Shown here: positions 32,846-40,859 of the stretch, piece by piece
Layout of the letters: the number at the start of each line of letters is the position of its first letter
Position numbering within the stretch: position 1 is the first letter of the stretch
Assembly (NCBI RefSeq): GCF_002102345.1
Contig: NZ_LQPP01000043.1
Coordinates: 124,001-188,000, forward strand
Reading direction: 5' to 3'
Length of the DNA: 64,000 bases
From: Mycolicibacterium peregrinum
Lineage (GTDB): Bacteria; Actinomycetota; Actinomycetes; Mycobacteriales; Mycobacteriaceae
Position numbers and translations under genes: made by a program
Notes under the pieces: generated by a model
Told to the model about the DNA's origin: nothing
Databases searched by the model: none
The model's input: the letters and a program-made list of their open reading frames with translations, nothing else

Positions 32846-32945
32846 GCGCATCCCCCAGGGTGATTGGCGTGGCAGGCCGACGGCCACGTTAGTGCAACCG
32901 CAGGTGCGCGGCAGGGAATCGGCTTGCGGCCGCCTCGGAGAAGAT

Positions 32946-32990
32946 GTCAACGTTTCTTGACGGGTCCATTCTGTCAAGTTACCTTGACAG
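32946..32990 (+). promoter_or_regulatory. Double operator GTCAA-N6-TTGAC overlapping a leaderless promoter
   Basis: Two inverted repeats with identical geometry: GTCAA (32946-32950 region) with TTGAC (32957-32961), and GTCAA (32973-32977) with TTGAC (32984-32988). The second extends to perfect 8-bp arms CTGTCAAG/CTTGACAG (32971-32990). They are 27 bases apart. TTGACG (32957-32962), 17 bases, then TACCTT (32980-32985) makes a good promoter, and a start seven bases later is the A of ATG 32992. The first site covers the -35 and the second the -10 and start point. Confidence 0.7.
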
Positions 32991-32991
32991 A

Positions 32992-33207
32992 ATGAACGAA
33001 GTCGACGAGCTGATCGCCGAGGGCGGGAGCAGCCCCGACCCGGCCGTGGGGCTGCGGGCGGTGCGGGCCTTGCAGCGGCTACAGGAGCGGCTCGAGGCCA
33101 TACACGTCGCCAATGCCCGGGAACAGGGCTGGAGCTGGCAGGCGATTGCCGAGGCACTCGAGGTCAGTCGCCAGGCTGTGCATCAGAAGCACAATCGGAA
33201 GGGGTGA
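32992..33207 (+). CDS. Small helix-turn-helix protein paired with Clp-N protein
   Basis: A 71-residue protein starting MNEVDELIAEGGSSPDPAVG. A central helix (AVRALQRLQERLEAIHVANA) leads to a C-terminal HTH, SWQAIAEALEVSRQAVHQKH, ending NRKG. There is no room for a ligand-binding domain. ATG 32992 has no ribosome-binding site, consistent with a leaderless transcript from the overlapping promoter; an upstream in-frame ATG at 32944 would place the operators inside the gene. One base separates its stop from the Clp-N gene. It probably autoregulates through the twin palindromes. Confidence 0.8.
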   Translation: MNEVDELIAEGGSSPDPAVGLRAVRALQRLQERLEAIHVANAREQGWSWQAIAEALEVSRQAVHQKHNRKG

Positions 33208-33208
33208 C

Positions 33209-33775
33209 ATGTTCGAGCGTTTCAGTCGTCACGCGCGCGTTGCGGTGGTTCTGGCACAGGAAGAGGCCCGCGAACTGGAGGCCAACGAGATCCGGCCCGA
33301 ACACATCCTGGTCGGTGTGCTGCAGAGCTCCGGACGCGAATTGGCCGCTCTCCTGGCCGCTTTCGGCCTGACTTCAGATGTGGTCCGTGCTGAGTTGGCG
33401 GACGCCGATGTGCCCGGGGATGAGTCTTTCGACGGGGATGCCGAGGCGCTGCGGTCCATCGGCATCGACCTGCGGTCGGTGCGAGCGAACGTTGACCGCA
33501 CCTTCGGCGACGGCGCGTTCGACAACGCGTTGCGCAGCACCGGTCGTCGGCGCAGGCGCCGCGCACACCTTCCCTTCACGAAATCTGCGAAGAAGGTGTT
33601 GGAGCTGGCATTGCGGGAATCGTTGGCGCACAAGGACGGCTATATCGGATGCGAGCACGTCCTGCTCGGAATTCTTCGTGGGGGCGATGACCGTGCGGTC
33701 GGCCTGATCACCGAGCATGTCGGTGTCAGTGAACTCCGCACGGGCATCGTGGGCCTCTTGGAGGCCGCGGCCTGA
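33209..33775 (+). CDS. Clp N-terminal-domain protein without ATPase module
   Basis: A 188-residue protein made of two Clp_N repeats. The first is about 1-70, MFERFSRHARVAVVLAQEEA with EIRPEHILVGVLQ; the second about 115-185, LPFTKSAKKVLELALRESLA with IGCEHVLLGILRGGDDRA. A basic linker (GRRRRRRAH) lies between. The repeat is the adaptor- and substrate-binding domain of ClpC, but no AAA+ module follows. It may act as a decoy or adaptor for ClpC, or as a stress sensor. GGAAGGGG at 33197-33204 precedes the ATG. It is co-transcribed with the HTH gene. Confidence 0.88.
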   Translation: MFERFSRHARVAVVLAQEEARELEANEIRPEHILVGVLQSSGRELAALLAAFGLTSDVVRAELADADVPGDESFDGDAEALRSIGIDLRSVRANVDRTFGDGAFDNALRSTGRRRRRRAHLPFTKSAKKVLELALRESLAHKDGYIGCEHVLLGILRGGDDRAVGLITEHVGVSELRTGIVGLLEAAA

Positions 33776-33863
33776 GCTGGCATCGCAGGTTTCTACGTCG
33801 GGGTCGTGGCCATCGACGAACGGCAACCCGCAGGTCGAAATCGGCGAGCGAGAACCGAGAGGG

Positions 33864-34742
33864 CTAGCCCAGGAACAGCGCCAGCGAGACCGCGATCGCC
33901 CACACCAGCATGGTCAGACCGGTATCGCGCAGCACCGGGATCAGCTGGGCGCCCGTGCTGCCATCGCGCACCGGCCGTAGTCCACGCACCGCTGGCACCG
34001 CGGCGAGCAGGCCCACCGCGCACCACGGCGTGGCGCGCATCAGCACCAGGGGGAGCACCAGGGCCACCGCGACCAGCAGTTGATAGAGCAGCCGGGTACG
34101 CGCATCGCCGAGGCGCACCGCGAGGGTGATCTTGCCCGACTCGGTGTCGGTGGGGATGTCGCGCAGGTTGTTGGCCACCAGCACCGCCGACGACAGCGAG
34201 CCCATGGCCACCGCCGCGACCAGTCCGACCCAGTCGACGCGCAGGGCCTGGGTGTACTGAGTGCCCAGCACCGCCACCAGCCCGAAGAAGATGAACACGG
34301 CCACTTCGCCCAGGCCGAGGTAACCGTAGGGCTTCTTGCCGCCGGTGTAGAGCCAGGCGCCGGCGATGCAGACCGCGCCAACCGCGATCAGCCACGGCGC
34401 GCTGAACGCCGCCAGCACCAGCCCCGCCACCGCACCGACCGCCAGGCTCACCACGGCCGCGGTCAGGACGGCCCGTGGTGAGGCCAGTTTGGAACCCACC
34501 AGCCGCAACGGGCCGGACCGCACATCGTCGGTGCCGCGGATGCCGTCGGAGTAGTCGTTGGCGTAGTTGACGCCGATGATCAGCGCGAGTGATACGGCCA
34601 GCGCCAGCAACGCTTTCCACCACACTGCCGAACCCGTCCAGGCCGCGGCGCCGGTACCGGCGAGCACCGGGGCGACGGCGTTGGGCAGGGTGCGGGGACG
34701 AGCGCCCTCGATCCATTGCGCGAAACTGGCCACGGTGGTCAT
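33864..34742 (-). CDS. menA: MenA, 1,4-dihydroxy-2-naphthoate polyprenyltransferase
   Basis: A 292-residue UbiA-family membrane prenyltransferase that joins the polyprenyl tail to dihydroxynaphthoate in menaquinone synthesis. The Mg-diphosphate motif NYANDYSDGIRGTDD is clear, with GPLRLVGSKLASP next and a second acidic region around NNLRDIPTDTESGK. About eight helices. This is the Rv0534c counterpart. It is convergent with the Clp-N gene and divergent from the small acidic protein gene with 50 bp between. menE and menB lie elsewhere in the window. Confidence 0.94.
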   Translation of the reverse strand: MTTVASFAQWIEGARPRTLPNAVAPVLAGTGAAAWTGSAVWWKALLALAVSLALIIGVNYANDYSDGIRGTDDVRSGPLRLVGSKLASPRAVLTAAVVSLAVGAVAGLVLAAFSAPWLIAVGAVCIAGAWLYTGGKKPYGYLGLGEVAVFIFFGLVAVLGTQYTQALRVDWVGLVAAVAMGSLSSAVLVANNLRDIPTDTESGKITLAVRLGDARTRLLYQLLVAVALVLPLVLMRATPWCAVGLLAAVPAVRGLRPVRDGSTGAQLIPVLRDTGLTMLVWAIAVSLALFLG

Positions 34743-34792
34743 CGTATGAGCTGGCCGGGTGCGTCGCCGCTCCGACTCTTACACTGAGCCTC

Positions 34793-35086
34793 ATGAAGGA
34801 GCAGCTCAGCAAGACCGAGATCGGCAAGGACGTGCTGCAGGAATCCGTCGAGGCCGTCGCCTCCACGGTCGGGCAGGTCACCTCGATCATCACCACGGCC
34901 GTCAAGGACGTCGCGACGGTCATCGGCGGCCTGGCCACCGATGTCTTCGAGATCGCCGACGGCGCCCGCAAGGCCAACGAGGATTTCGACCGGGACTTCG
35001 ACGACGAGGACTTCGAGGCCCCCGCGGCTCAGGATGACGTCGACGTCGTGGCGGACGCCCCGACCCCCGACGACAAGGGCGAATAA
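34793..35086 (+). CDS. Small acidic conserved hypothetical protein (97 aa)
   Basis: A 97-residue protein starting MKEQLSKTEIGKDVLQESVE. The first 60 residues form a long amphipathic helix rich in Val/Ala/Thr (EAVASTVGQVTSIITTAVKD). The tail is very acidic (DFDRDFDDEDFEAP). It has no signal or membrane helix and no known family. It is divergent from menA and lies six bases before the MTA phosphorylase gene, so it is probably co-transcribed with it. Confidence 0.78.
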   Translation: MKEQLSKTEIGKDVLQESVEAVASTVGQVTSIITTAVKDVATVIGGLATDVFEIADGARKANEDFDRDFDDEDFEAPAAQDDVDVVADAPTPDDKGE

Positions 35087-35092
35087 CGCTGC

Positions 35093-35869
35093 ATGCTCGG
35101 CGTCATCGGCGGTAGTGGGTTTTATTCGTTCTTCGGGCCGGAGGCCCGCACCGTCACCGTGGACACCCCGTACGGTGCGCCCAGCGCACCGATCACGGTG
35201 GGTGCCGTGGGCGGGCACGAGGTGGCGTTCCTGCCTCGGCACGGGGTGGGCCACGAGTACTCGCCGCACACGGTCCCGTACCGGGCCAACATGTGGGCAC
35301 TGCGCACCTTGGGGGTGCGTCGGATCTTCGCTCCCTGCGCGGTGGGCAGCCTGACGACGGAGCTGGGGCCCGGTTCGATCGTGGTGCCGGATCAGTTGGT
35401 GGACCGTACCCGTGGCCGGGCCGACACCTACTTCGATTCCGGCGGCATTCACGTCGGCTTCGCCGATCCGTACTGCCCGGCCTTGCGGTCCGTCGCGGCC
35501 GGGCTGCCCGGGGTGGTCGACGGCGGCACCATGGTGGTGATCCAGGGCCCGCGGTTCTCCACCAGGGCGGAGAGCCGGTGGTTCGCCGATCAGGGCTTCA
35601 CGCTGGTCAACATGACCGGCTATCCCGAGGCGGTGCTGGCCCGTGAACTTGAGATGTGTTATGCGGCAATCGCTTTGGTGACGGACCTGGATGCCGGGAT
35701 CGAGGCGGGTTCCGGGGTGACGACGGTGGACGTCTTCGCCGAATTCGAGCGCAACCTGGTGCCGTTCAAGAAGCTCGTGCACGAGGCCCTCGAAGCCGTC
35801 GACGGTGAGCGCGCCTGCACGCACTGCCTGGCTCACGACGGGGTGAAGCTGCCGTCCGAACTGCCGTGA
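35093..35869 (+). CDS. mtnP: S-methyl-5'-thioadenosine phosphorylase (PNP/MTAP family)
   Basis: A 258-residue purine nucleoside phosphorylase of the MTAP type. Phosphate and purine-site motifs are GVIGGSGFYSFFG, LPRHGVGHEYSPHTVPYRAN, FAPCAVGSLT, VIQGPRFSTRAES and NMTGYPEAVLAREL. It cleaves methylthioadenosine to adenine and methylthioribose-1-phosphate, recycling the by-product of polyamine or related synthesis. M. tuberculosis Rv0535 (called pnp) is the counterpart and has been reported to be MTA phosphorylase (recalled). Confidence 0.92.
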   Translation: MLGVIGGSGFYSFFGPEARTVTVDTPYGAPSAPITVGAVGGHEVAFLPRHGVGHEYSPHTVPYRANMWALRTLGVRRIFAPCAVGSLTTELGPGSIVVPDQLVDRTRGRADTYFDSGGIHVGFADPYCPALRSVAAGLPGVVDGGTMVVIQGPRFSTRAESRWFADQGFTLVNMTGYPEAVLARELEMCYAAIALVTDLDAGIEAGSGVTTVDVFAEFERNLVPFKKLVHEALEAVDGERACTHCLAHDGVKLPSELP

Positions 35870-35891
35870 CGCCCCGCGATCGGACCCCCTC

Positions 35892-35922
35892 TTGACACCC
35901 GTCAAGTCGGGGTGCCAATACT
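35892..35922 (+). promoter_or_regulatory. Candidate promoter of the nitronate monooxygenase gene
   Basis: TTGACA (35892-35897), a perfect -35, is followed 19 bases later by AATACT (35917-35922). Initiation about seven bases on would be at GTG 35929, again a possible leaderless start. The -35 also forms a short inverted repeat TTGAC-acccG-TCAA with 35901-35905. The spacing is longer than ideal. Confidence 0.35.
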
Positions 35923-35928
35923 GACGGG

Positions 35929-37056
35929 GTGAAACCCGCGATCTGTGAGCAGTTCGGTATCGACTTTCCGCTCTTCGCCTTCAGCCATTGCCGCGACGTG
36001 GTGGCCGCGGTGACCAACGCCGGGGGCTTCGGCGTGCTGGGCGCCACGGCCTACACCCCCGAGCAGCTGGACCAGGAGCTGTCCTGGATCGACGAGCAGG
36101 TCGGTGGAAAGCCGTACGGCGCCGACATCATCGTGCCGGCCAAGTTCGAGGGCAAGGGCGAGAAACTGTCGCGGGGACAGCTCACCGACCGCATCCCCGC
36201 CGAGTACCGCGAGTTCGTGGCGCAACTGCTGGCCGATCACGGTATCGAGCCCGAGGCCAAGCAGCGCTTCGGCGGGTCCTCGTTGTCCGGCGACACCGGC
36301 CACGAATTGTTGGACGTGGCGATGAGCCATCCGATCAAGCTGATCGCCAACGCGCTCGGGGTACCGCCGGACTACATGATCGAGGCGGGCCGGGAGCGCG
36401 GGGTTCCGGTCGCGGCCCTGGTGGGTGCCCGCGAGCACGCCCTCAAGCAGGTGCAGGCCGGGGTCGACCTGATCGTCGCGCAGGGCACAGAGGCCGGCGG
36501 GCACTGCGGTGAGGTCAGCACGCTGGTGCTTGTGCCCGAAGTGCTCGAGACACTCGAGCAGGCGGGCAGTGACATCCCGGTGCTGGCCGCCGGCGGCATC
36601 GTCACCGGACGGCAGATGGCCGCCGCGGTGGCGATGGGTGCGGCCGGGGCCTGGACCGGTTCGGTGTGGTTGACCACCGAGGAGGCCGAGACCGCGCCGC
36701 ACACCGTGCAGAAGATGCTTGAGGCGACCTCGCGCGACACGGTCCGCTCGACGGGACGTACCGGCAAGCCCGCCCGCCAGCTCAAGTCGGAATGGACCGA
36801 CGCCTGGCAGCCGAATGCCGGTGGCCACCAGACCCTTCCGCTACCGCTGCAGAACATGTTGGCCGAGCCCGTCATCCGACGTGTGGATGTGCTTGCCGCC
36901 CAGGGACATCCGGGCGCACAGGCGCTGGCCACCTACTTCGTCGGACAGGGCGTGGGCTTGATGAACAAGGTCAAGCCGGCCCGCGAGGTGGTCCGCGAGT
37001 TCATCGAGGACTACCTGGCTGCCACCGAGCGGCTGAGCAACTCACTGCCGGACTGA
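35929..37056 (+). CDS. Nitronate monooxygenase / 2-nitropropane dioxygenase family flavoprotein
   Basis: A 375-residue TIM-barrel FMN enzyme. Family features are FAFSHCRDVVAAVTNAGGFG at the first strand, LIVAQGTEAGGHCGEVS with the catalytic-region His, VLAAGGIVTGRQMAAAVAMG and GAWTGSVWL. It resembles Rv1533 in length. It oxidises nitronates or related compounds, or is an FMN oxidoreductase of other specificity. GTG 35929. The stop TGA (37054-37056) lies inside the first copy of a 14-bp tandem repeat, so expansion changes only the untranslated tail. Confidence 0.88.
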   Translation: MKPAICEQFGIDFPLFAFSHCRDVVAAVTNAGGFGVLGATAYTPEQLDQELSWIDEQVGGKPYGADIIVPAKFEGKGEKLSRGQLTDRIPAEYREFVAQLLADHGIEPEAKQRFGGSSLSGDTGHELLDVAMSHPIKLIANALGVPPDYMIEAGRERGVPVAALVGAREHALKQVQAGVDLIVAQGTEAGGHCGEVSTLVLVPEVLETLEQAGSDIPVLAAGGIVTGRQMAAAVAMGAAGAWTGSVWLTTEEAETAPHTVQKMLEATSRDTVRSTGRTGKPARQLKSEWTDAWQPNAGGHQTLPLPLQNMLAEPVIRRVDVLAAQGHPGAQALATYFVGQGVGLMNKVKPAREVVREFIEDYLAATERLSNSLPD

Positions 37057-37120
37057 GCCGGCCGGACTGAGCCGGCCGGACTGAGCCGGCCGGACTGAGC
37101 CGGCCGGACTGAGCCGGCCG
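37051..37120. repeat. Five tandem copies of a 14-bp palindrome-containing unit
   Basis: Five perfect copies of GACTGAGCCGGCCG occupy 37051-37064, 37065-37078, 37079-37092, 37093-37106 and 37107-37120. Each includes the palindrome CGGCCG or, at junctions, CCGGCCGG. It lies between convergent genes (nitronate monooxygenase and DUF5078), with the first copy holding the former's stop codon. It is a VNTR candidate and could also fold into alternative hairpins acting as a terminator. Confidence 0.97.
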
Positions 37121-37129
37121 GGCTGTGCG

Positions 37130-37594
37130 TCAGTGCCAGTCCCAGACCGACATGTCGTTGGGCGGGTAGTTCTGGCAGACGTCGGTGGTGTTGGCGGCGA
37201 CGCCCTTGTTGTTGAAGAACAGCTTGGCCCAGTTCGGCCAGCGCCAGGCCATGTTCTCGAAGAAGGCGTTGGTGGCCGTGTTCTCGGAGTACTGGCGGCG
37301 GCCGGCGTAGTCCATGGAGAAGAACCAGTGGATGCGGTCCTGGGCGCCTTGCTGATCGGCGACGGGCTTGTTGTTGTAGTCGATCATGTAGCGCTCGTAG
37401 TAGACGGGTTCGACGTCGCGCGCGGCGGCCATGATCTGTTCGGCGGTGCACGGGGTGCGCAGGATCCGGTTGGGGATCGGGTAGTCGTCGGTGGCGTCGG
37501 CATTTGCGATGCCGGCCCCGGCGAGGCTGCCGGCGACGGCGCAGGTGGCGACGCCGGTGCGGATCAGGTTCTTGACGCTGGTGCGGTTGGACAT
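37130..37594 (-). CDS. Exported DUF5078-type protein
   Basis: A 154-residue secreted protein. The Sec signal runs from MSNRTSVKNLIRTGVATCAV to about ANA-DA. The mature domain starts DDYPIPNRILRTPCTAEQIM and includes DVEPVYYERYMIDYNN and FFENMAWRWPNWAKLFFNN; two cysteines may pair. The family is mycobacterial and of unknown function. GGGAGCACC precedes ATG 37594. It follows the DUF732 gene by 17 bp on the same strand, so it belongs to the mmpS-mmpL transcription unit. Confidence 0.85.
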   Translation of the reverse strand: MSNRTSVKNLIRTGVATCAVAGSLAGAGIANADATDDYPIPNRILRTPCTAEQIMAAARDVEPVYYERYMIDYNNKPVADQQGAQDRIHWFFSMDYAGRRQYSENTATNAFFENMAWRWPNWAKLFFNNKGVAANTTDVCQNYPPNDMSVWDWH

Positions 37595-37611
37595 GGTGCT
37601 CCCAGGGTTGG

Positions 37612-37941
37612 TTAGTGCGCGGCCTGTTCGTAGACGAAGCGCTGATCGGGGCAGTAGTAGTTGATGGCGGTGCCGGTGAACTGCCACGACTGGGCGTCGG
37701 TGCTGTCCTTGGCCAGTTGCTTCTTCACGAAACCGACCGAGTCCTGGGCGGTGTGGTCGACGCCGTTGTGCAGTCGCTTGCACATGATCTTGGCGATCCA
37801 GGCGTTGTAGTCCCGCTGCCCGTAGATACCGAAGGTGTGCAGCTCATTCGCGAAATCGGTGTCCGGATCGGCGGCGGCCGGTGCCGCGACGGCGAGACCG
37901 GTTGCGGCGCAGATCGACAGGGCAATGATCAGGCGTTTCAT
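37612..37941 (-). CDS. Exported DUF732 protein
   Basis: A 109-residue secreted protein. The signal MKRLIIALSICAATGLAVAA ends near AAA-DP. The mature DUF732 domain reads FANELHTFGIYGQRDYNAWI with the two family cysteines in IMCKRLHNGVD and NYYCPDQ. DUF732 proteins are small mycobacterial exported proteins, often beside MmpL genes; the role is unknown. Its ATG overlaps the mmpL stop (ATGA), which couples its translation to the transporter. Confidence 0.87.
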   Translation of the reverse strand: MKRLIIALSICAATGLAVAAPAAADPDTDFANELHTFGIYGQRDYNAWIAKIMCKRLHNGVDHTAQDSVGFVKKQLAKDSTDAQSWQFTGTAINYYCPDQRFVYEQAAH

Positions 37942-40859
37942 CAGGCCAGGGCCTCCTCGGGGTCTCGCTGGACGGGCTTCGGCCACGGTTGTGGCAGCGG
38001 ACGCTGACGCACCCGCTGAGGCCACCAGAACCAGCGCCCGAGCAACGTGGCGATGGACGGTGTCATCAGCGACCGGACCACAAGGGTGTCGAACAGCAAG
38101 CCTAAGCCGATCGTCGTTCCGACCTGACCGATAACGATCAAACTGCTCACTGCCATCGATCCCATGGTGAAGGCGAAGACCAAGCCTGCGGAGGTGACCA
38201 CGGCGCCGGTACCGACCATGGCCCGGATGATTCCGGTCTTCAGCCCGGCGTGGATCTCCTCCTTTATTCGTGACACGAGCAGCAGGTTGTAGTCCGCGCC
38301 GACGGCCAGCAGGACGATGACCGACATCGGCATCACCATCCAGTGCAGTGGGATACCCACGATGTGTTGCCAGAGCAGTACCGACAGGCCGAAGGCCGAG
38401 GCAAGGCTCAACACCACCGTGCCCACGATCACCGCAGAGGCCACCACGGCGCGGGTGAGCACCAACATGATGATGAAGATCAGGATCAGTGCCGCTGCGG
38501 CCACGATGATCAGGTCGTAATCGGCACCCTTCTGCATGTCGTAGTACGTCGCCGAGCTGCCGCCGAGGTAGATCTTGGCCCCCTCGAACGGTGTGCCCTT
38601 GATGGCGTCGGTCGCCGCGACCTTCATCGGTTCGATGCGTGCGGTGCCTTCCGGCGTCAGCGGATCACCCTGGTGAATGATGGTGAACCGCACCGCATGT
38701 CCGTCAGGCGACATGAACAGCTTGAGGCCCCGCTGGAAGTCGGCGGTCTCGAACGCCTCCGGCGGCAGGTAGAACGAATCGTCGTTCTTGGCCGTATCGA
38801 ACGCTTCGCTCATGGCGGTGGCGGTGTTCTGCATCGCCATCGTCTGGTCCTGCTGGGCCTTCTGCACCTGGTACTGGTTCAGCAGCATCTGCTTCTGATG
38901 CTTCATCGACTGGATCTGCCGCGGCATCGTGGCGACCATCTTGGGCATCAGGTCGGCCATGCGCTGCATCTCGGGAACCAGGTCCTGGAAGTCGTCGGAC
39001 ATGGTGTTGATGCCGTCGAGGGCGTCGAAGATGGACCGGATGGACCAGCACATCGGGATGTCGAAGCAGTGCGGTTCCCAGTACAGGTAGTTGCGGAGCG
39101 GCCGGAACTGGTCGTCGAAGTCCGCCAGGTGATCCCGGACGTCGTTCATGTCGCTCGACGTCGTCTTCATCTTGTCGGCCATGCGCTGTGACACCGCAGC
39201 GAGATCCGTCTGGATGCTCATCATCTCGGTCATCGCGTCGATGCTGGTCTGCAGATCGTCAGCTTGATCGAGGATGTTCTGCAGATTGGTCTGCGCGTAG
39301 TCGTTGTTCATCAGCTGGGTCGTGCCGCTCTGGCCCAGCGTGTACGGGATCGTCGAGTGCTTGATCGGATCGCCGTCGGGACGCGTGATGGTCTGCACCT
39401 GGGCGATGCCGTGCACGTTCTTGAGGGCCTTGGCGATCTTGTCGATGACCAGGAAGTCCGCCGGGTTCCGCAGATCGCGGTCGGACTCGATCATCATCAG
39501 ATCCGGGTTCATCTTGGCCTGCGAGAAGTGCCGGAACGCGGCGTCGTATCCGATGTTCGTCCCCACGTCCTTGGGCAGGAAGATGCGGTCGTTGTAGGTG
39601 GTGTGGTAGCCGGGCAAGGCGAGCAGGCCGACCAACGCGGCGACGATGGCGCACACCAGGATTGCGCCCGGCCAACGGACGGTGGCGGTGCCGACCCGGT
39701 GCCACCCGCGGGACTTCGAATGCCGCTTGGGCTCGAGGATCTTGCCGAATCGGCTGGCCACCGAGATGACGGCCGGACCCAGGGTCAGTGCCATGGCGAC
39801 CACCATGGTCATTCCGATCGCCAGTGGAATGCCCATGGTCTGGAAGTACGGCAGGCGGGTGAAGTGCAGGCAGAACGTCGCACCGGCGATGGTCAGACCC
39901 GACGCGAGCACGACATGGGCCGTGCCGTGGAACATGTCGTAGTAGGCCGCTTCCTTGTCCTCGCCGGCTCTTCGTGCTTCCTGATATCGGCCGATCAGGA
40001 AGATCGCGTAGTCGGTGGCCGCGGCGATGGCCAAGGTCACCAGCATGTTGGTCGCGAACGTCGTGAGACCGAAGAAGTTGTGATAGCCCAGTAGCGCGAC
40101 AAGTCCACGGGCGCCGGACAATTCGAGCACGACCATCAACAGCACGATCAGTGTGGTGATGATCGATCGGTAGACGCCCAGCAGCATCACGGCGATGACA
40201 CCGAAGGTGACGAGCTCGATCAGCTCCATGCTCTCGTCGCCGACGATGTTCTGGTCGGTGCTGGACGCGGCCGATCCGGTCACGTACGCCTTCACGCCGT
40301 CAGGCGCGGGGCTTTCGGTGGCGATGCGCCGCACCGCCTCGACCGACTCGTTGGCCAGGGTCTCGCCCTGGTCGCCGGCGATGTAGACCTGCACGTAGGC
40401 GGCCTTGCCGTCGCGGCTCTGGGCGCCCTTGGCGGTCAGGGTGTCACCCCAGAAGTCCTGCACATGCTGGACGTGGGTGGTGTCCGCGCGCAGGTCACGA
40501 ACCATCTGGTCGTAGAACACGTGCGCTTCGAGGCCCAGTGGCTTGTCGCCTTCGAGGACGACCATCACCGAACTGCTGGTGTCGTACTCCTGGAACTTCT
40601 TGCCGACTTCTTTGATGGCGATCATCGACGGTGCGTCGTTGGGGCTCATCGACACCGCGCGCATCTTGCCGACAACCTCGAGTTGCGGCACGACGGTGTT
40701 GAGCAGTGCCACGATCACGATCCAGATCAGGATGATCGGCAGGGCGAATGCCCGGATGAATCTCGGGAGCATCGGGTGCGGAGGTGCCGCATGGCGTCCC
40801 GTCGGGATGGCGTCGGTCGGGGTCTCGTCGGTCTGGGTTTCTTCCTTGCGGCCGATCAT
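37941..40859 (-). CDS. MmpL-family RND transporter (MmpL4/MmpL5 type)
   Basis: A 972-residue RND-type inner-membrane exporter with 12 predicted helices. The two proton-relay Asp-Tyr pairs are in AAATDYAIFLIGRYQEARR (helix 4) and AVGADYNLLLVSRIKEE (helix 10). Two extracytoplasmic porter domains are present. The long coiled-coil-like region (about 530-690, rich in Met/Gln, QSMKHQKQMLLNQYQVQKA) is typical of the MmpL4/5 cluster that works with MmpS. Likely cargo is siderophore, glycopeptidolipid or drugs; unassigned. Four-base overlaps with both neighbours make mmpS-mmpL-DUF732 one unit. Confidence 0.93.
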   Translation of the reverse strand: MIGRKEETQTDETPTDAIPTGRHAAPPHPMLPRFIRAFALPIILIWIVIVALLNTVVPQLEVVGKMRAVSMSPNDAPSMIAIKEVGKKFQEYDTSSSVMVVLEGDKPLGLEAHVFYDQMVRDLRADTTHVQHVQDFWGDTLTAKGAQSRDGKAAYVQVYIAGDQGETLANESVEAVRRIATESPAPDGVKAYVTGSAASSTDQNIVGDESMELIELVTFGVIAVMLLGVYRSIITTLIVLLMVVLELSGARGLVALLGYHNFFGLTTFATNMLVTLAIAAATDYAIFLIGRYQEARRAGEDKEAAYYDMFHGTAHVVLASGLTIAGATFCLHFTRLPYFQTMGIPLAIGMTMVVAMALTLGPAVISVASRFGKILEPKRHSKSRGWHRVGTATVRWPGAILVCAIVAALVGLLALPGYHTTYNDRIFLPKDVGTNIGYDAAFRHFSQAKMNPDLMMIESDRDLRNPADFLVIDKIAKALKNVHGIAQVQTITRPDGDPIKHSTIPYTLGQSGTTQLMNNDYAQTNLQNILDQADDLQTSIDAMTEMMSIQTDLAAVSQRMADKMKTTSSDMNDVRDHLADFDDQFRPLRNYLYWEPHCFDIPMCWSIRSIFDALDGINTMSDDFQDLVPEMQRMADLMPKMVATMPRQIQSMKHQKQMLLNQYQVQKAQQDQTMAMQNTATAMSEAFDTAKNDDSFYLPPEAFETADFQRGLKLFMSPDGHAVRFTIIHQGDPLTPEGTARIEPMKVAATDAIKGTPFEGAKIYLGGSSATYYDMQKGADYDLIIVAAAALILIFIIMLVLTRAVVASAVIVGTVVLSLASAFGLSVLLWQHIVGIPLHWMVMPMSVIVLLAVGADYNLLLVSRIKEEIHAGLKTGIIRAMVGTGAVVTSAGLVFAFTMGSMAVSSLIVIGQVGTTIGLGLLFDTLVVRSLMTPSIATLLGRWFWWPQRVRQRPLPQPWPKPVQRDPEEALA

